From NCBI GenBank assembly GCA_001579985.1, contig LRSR01008471.1:1-22365 (forward strand): DNA of 22,365 nt, in the 5' to 3' direction. The notes beneath the pieces were generated by a model. The model was not told the origin of the DNA. It saw only the letters and a list, made by a program, of their open reading frames with translations, and did no database searches. Within the stretch, counting starts at the first letter, position 1. Every line of letters starts with the position of its first letter. This stretch comes from Hypsibius dujardini. Taxonomy: Eukaryota; Tardigrada; Eutardigrada; Parachela; Hypsibiidae. Below are positions 19,370-22,365 of the stretch, one piece after another. Made by a program: the position numbers and the translations under genes.

Positions 19370-20764
19370 ACTGTTTGACTGTCTGTTTGAGGACTTTCCA
19401 AAACTTCATACCATTCTGGAAATCAATGACTGTCGCATTTTCCCAGGCCCCGAAATGCTTCGGTCGGATCACTGCTCGGTAACCTGTAGTAGGAAGTGGC
19501 CCATCTTGCTTCTCCGGGGGGTTAACATGAATTCGAATCTGGTGACTACTAGGCTTGCCGAAGGTAAAATTTGGAGGAGCCGGCTGATCTGTAAATCAAA
19601 AAACACCAGCAATGCAAGGGATATGTGCATGTAAAGTGGAAAGGTGCTTTAGAATGCGACCGGTCCGTACCGACTTCAATGACTCGATAAATTTTCTCTG
19701 CTGTTCCCAGCTGATTCCGAGCTCGGCAGACAAGCTCCCGGAACTGAGAGGCGTCTGACATGTTCTTGACCAGTTGCGTTCGAGATGGGTCAGAGAAGTC
19801 CTCGCGGTTCTTCAGCTCAGTAAGGGGAATGTCAACGAACGAGCCGTCGTAGTAGCCCCAGTCGTACTCGGGCTGAGGTTCCCCTTCTGCTTGGCAGGTC
19901 AAATTAACTTCACCTCCGAGGAAGGAGTAGTGAATCTCTGCATTTTTATCTTGAAATTCAGGCGGATCTGCAGCATTAAAATCCCGGTAAAAATAAGCAA
20001 TAAAAAGGACTCGCACTCAGACAGACAGATACACGCGTCGGGCAGGCAGGCGAACATTCAAGCATTCAGGCAAGCAAACAAACAAACAAGCAGGCAGTCA
20101 GACAGACAGATACACAGACAGACAGACCCACAGACAAACACAGCCAGAACTCACAGTTCACAACGAGCGAGATTGCCTTCCGCTTGAAGTTGGAGGTGCT
20201 GTCTCCCACCATTTGGGTCGCATCGCAATCATACAGCCCTTCGTCCGCTCTCGACACATTCCGGATGGTAAGGCCTTCCGCGTGGACTTTGAATTTCTCA
20301 TCTGTAGTAAATTTTGTTCGTTAGATTCTTTGTCATTCCATATTAATTTCAAGAAGCAGTGCACAGCAGCCGCAGCAAACTTACGTCCATTACTCGGAAT
20401 CGGTGTTCCCCTTCGCCAGCTGACCATCGGTTTCGGTTCGCCCTCCACATTGCAAGTCATCACATAGTCCGAGCCAATGTCTGCGGATTGGGAGAGCTTC
20501 ACGTTGTCATAGTTGATGCCAGCTGAAATTAATAAGGAAATTTGGATTCGTGGTCCTTTGTGCATAAAAGCAAGCATCAGTCTGGCAATGAGTCAGTGAT
20601 CAGACGAAGAGACAGATTCACGCACAAACCCATCAAGTAAATAACGAAACTGTCTGAACTTGGGGTTATTTAACCGTCAAATAGTCAAGACACAAAGGCA
20701 GACATCAAGTCAAGCTACGGTCACAGACAGACAAAAAGTTGCAGCCACAGACAAACAGACAAGC

Positions 20765-20817
<53 letters not shown>

Positions 20818-21685
20818 AACAGACAGACATCAGCTACTGACACAGACACAACGACGTTTTGAGACAGAGACAGTGAAGGAAACAGAAAGGAGACATTGAA
20901 TCACAGATAAACGAGCTGTCGTGAATTCAGGCGTGAACTTACAGTACACAGACAGATCGAACGTCCTGTGGACCTCTTCCGGTTGACCCTCAATATTGGC
21001 CGAGCATGTGTACACTCCGGCGTTTTCCGTGGTAACATTATCGAAGATGAGGACAATGGAGGTCGGCTTATCCGAGGGCCTCTTACTCAAACTGATCCTG
21101 CAAAATGAAAGAAGGTCTTTTCAAACAGTTCACACACATGCGCATACACATTCAGACAGAGCCAATGGTCAAGAAGAACGGGGTCGAAACTCAATTACGC
21201 GCCCGGATAATTAAAGGACTTGAGTAAAAGGAGTCAACAATATGGACCAACGGAAACGGAGGGAAGGGATGCTGTATGGGATAAATTTTGGGGTGTCTTC
21301 CGATCCAGCGCCCTGTGGCCAACTATTGAGCGATCACACGCTACTGTACACAAATATCAATTGCCGTCGCCCAGCAGTCTGGACAAACAAATTGATCTGT
21401 ATGCCTCTGCCTGGAGAAATGCGCCGTTTGGATGGACACGTCTATCGGTCCGCCTGTATGTCTGTCTGTCTGTCTGTCTGTCTGTAAACACGACTGACCG
21501 TTTTCCATTAGCGGCATTGATTTCCTGTCCGCCTTGTGTCCAGCGAAGGTTCGATCCCTTCATGCCATCGGCGATCCGGCAGGTCACTACGAAACCGCGG
21601 CCCTGCTCCTCCGTGCGTTTTGCCTGGGACGGTTGCAACTCGAGCCCGTTGTGATGAGAGGGTAATTTGGTCGGTTGAGCAGAAA
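19034..21685 (-). CDS. Fasciclin II/NCAM-like GPI-anchored cell-adhesion molecule (7 exons, 5' end missing)
   Basis: The model is complement(join(19034..19245, 19412..19588, 19671..19967, 20155..20301, 20385..20522, 20943..21097, 21499..21685)), 436 residues to the TAA. Every junction agrees in phase; all visible introns are phase 1 except the Ig1-internal one (phase 2). Ig1 has FVVTCRIAD, LRW and ENAGVYTC. Ig2 has YVMTCNVEGEPKPMVSW and ADEGLYDC. Ig3 has VNLTCQAEGEPQPEYDW and FRELVCRARN. One FN3 domain follows (PAPPNFTF ... NTEYDIKLASRNPVGLGQFS). The C-terminus is SAVSGAGAQ, then a hydrophobic run ending LLAGILLTTGVSS with no cytoplasmic residues, typical of a GPI signal. The product should be a neuronal-type surface adhesion protein. 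The first exon begins in phase 1 after a good acceptor, so a signal-peptide exon exists upstream; I did not find it in 21686-22365. Drosophila Fas2 has five Ig and two FN3 domains, so this form is shorter. Confidence 0.9.
19304..19390. repeat. (CTGT)n tract in the IgCAM FN3-internal intron
   Basis: A nearly perfect CTGT run of about 60 bp is followed by TTGACTGTTTGACTG variants. It lies inside the 166-bp intron 19246-19411 and ends about 20 bp from the minus-strand donor. Confidence 0.96.
20014..20140. repeat. CAGA/CAGG-rich compound tract, IgCAM intron
   Basis: Imperfect CAGACAGA, GGCAGGCAGG and CAAACAAACAAG blocks occupy most of the 187-bp intron 19968-20154 between the Ig2 and Ig3 exons. 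Confidence 0.9.
20690..20832. repeat. (CAGA)n tract, IgCAM intron
   Basis: The CAGA run has CAAA variants and lies in the 420-bp intron 20523-20942, between the second Ig1 exon and the first Ig2 exon. Confidence 0.95.
21456..21486. repeat. Short (CTGT)n tract beside the IgCAM Ig1 donor
   Basis: Seven or so CTGT units end about 12 bp from the minus-strand donor at 21498-21497, inside the 401-bp Ig1-internal intron. Confidence 0.93.
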
Positions 21686-22365
21686 CTGGAAAAAGAACAC
21701 AAACGTTAACATAAGAAATGGTCTTTCACTATTGACCATTCAGACAGGCACACGGGCACACAGTCTAACAGTTGCACCGGCATACAGTTTGGACAAACAG
21801 TAGAATAGTCGGACAGGCAGCCAGATAGGCAGGTAGGCAGGCAGGCAGACAGACAAACAGGCAGGTAGGTAGGCAGATAATCAGACAGACAGACAGACAG
21901 ACAGAAAGACAGACAGACAGAAAGACAGACAAACAAACAAACAAGCAAACAGGCAGGCAGGCAGGCAGATAAACATATATAATTAAGTTTTCTCGAGCTT
22001 TGTAATATTGACTATTTGCTTTCTGCCAGACGGGTCTGTCCGTTAACCGACGTGTAAGGGGACACCCCCAAAGTGGGTCTTGTATCAAAACAACAACACG
22101 GGAAGAGAGTAGCTTCAGCGTTGAAGCGAGGCGCGACCCAGTCGCGTTGGGATATTATTTATTTACCCGCGCTCTCTTCGTGGGGGCATATGAATGACCG
22201 ATCGGGTTTCGTAATATTTTGAAACGATTTTCCGCGAAGGGGACAGGAGGGGAAGGAAGAAGGACCGCGGCGGGACCCAACAGCACCTGCGCGTATTTTC
22301 AAGTGGTCATACGCCATAAGTGGCCAGACTACACTACACATCACTGACACATATATATCGACCGA
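21686..22365. other. Upstream intron/flank of the IgCAM gene
   Basis: This stretch follows the acceptor of the first visible IgCAM exon (TTCTTTTTCCAG) and should be intron. A compound CAGA/CAGG/CAAA tract covers about 21740-21975. The remainder (21980-22365) shows no signal-peptide-like exon on the minus strand and no recognisable coding sequence on either strand. Confidence 0.55.
21740..21975. repeat. CAGA/CAGG/CAAA compound tract upstream of IgCAM exon
   Basis: A long imperfect tract contains (CAGG)n, (CAGA)n, (AAAGACAGA)n and (CAAA)n sub-blocks. It is compositionally the same family as the other tetranucleotide tracts in this window. Confidence 0.93.

Noticed and set aside
1-22365. CRISPR array, prokaryotic operon or tRNA/rRNA genes
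   Set aside because: The tandem arrays are contiguous without unique spacers, the genes have introns, and I saw no tRNA cloverleaf or rRNA sequence.

Overview
This is animal (metazoan) genomic DNA, not bacterial. Coding segments are short, joined across GT-AG introns whose phases agree, and encode animal families. Introns as short as about 46-73 bp, moderate GC and abundant tetranucleotide and minisatellite repeats suggest a compact invertebrate genome. A tardigrade or another ecdysozoan is possible, but I cannot fix the phylum from the sequence.

Layout. (1) 410-1179, minus strand: the N-terminal three exons of a selenoprotein S (VIMP)-like ER membrane protein; its C-terminus lies beyond the left edge. 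An 84-bp tandem repeat fills the edge. (2) 1180-2337: no gene found; it holds 20-bp and 26-bp minisatellites. (3) 2338-2976, minus: a Gly/Pro/Tyr-rich ORF with an internal 11-residue repeat. (4) 3380-6563, minus: a 12-exon gene for a secreted dermatopontin-like protein with a long low-complexity C-terminal tail. It has a signal peptide, two 21-bp microexons, a poly(A) signal, and a roughly 0.7-kb foldback element in its last intron. One exon junction does not keep frame. (5) 6564-10853: 4.3 kb without recognisable coding sequence, containing a 132-bp mariner-type MITE and three minisatellites. It probably holds the promoter and untranslated first exon of the next gene. (6) 10887-17616, plus: a complete nine-exon USP2-type ubiquitin-specific protease of 876 residues. 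It is followed by a decayed tandem copy of its own last exon. (7) 19034-21685, minus: a Fasciclin II/NCAM-like cell-adhesion molecule (Ig-Ig-Ig-FN3-GPI tail), lacking only its signal-peptide exon(s). It converges tail to tail with the USP2 gene.

The genes have no shared pathway and do not form an operon. Two products are extracellular (dermatopontin-like, IgCAM), one is in the ER membrane (SelS-like) and one is intracellular (deubiquitinase). The most unusual features are the duplicated dead USP2 exon, the intronic foldback element, the frame break in the dermatopontin-like gene, and the (CTGT/CAGA)n tracts in most introns of the USP2 and IgCAM genes.
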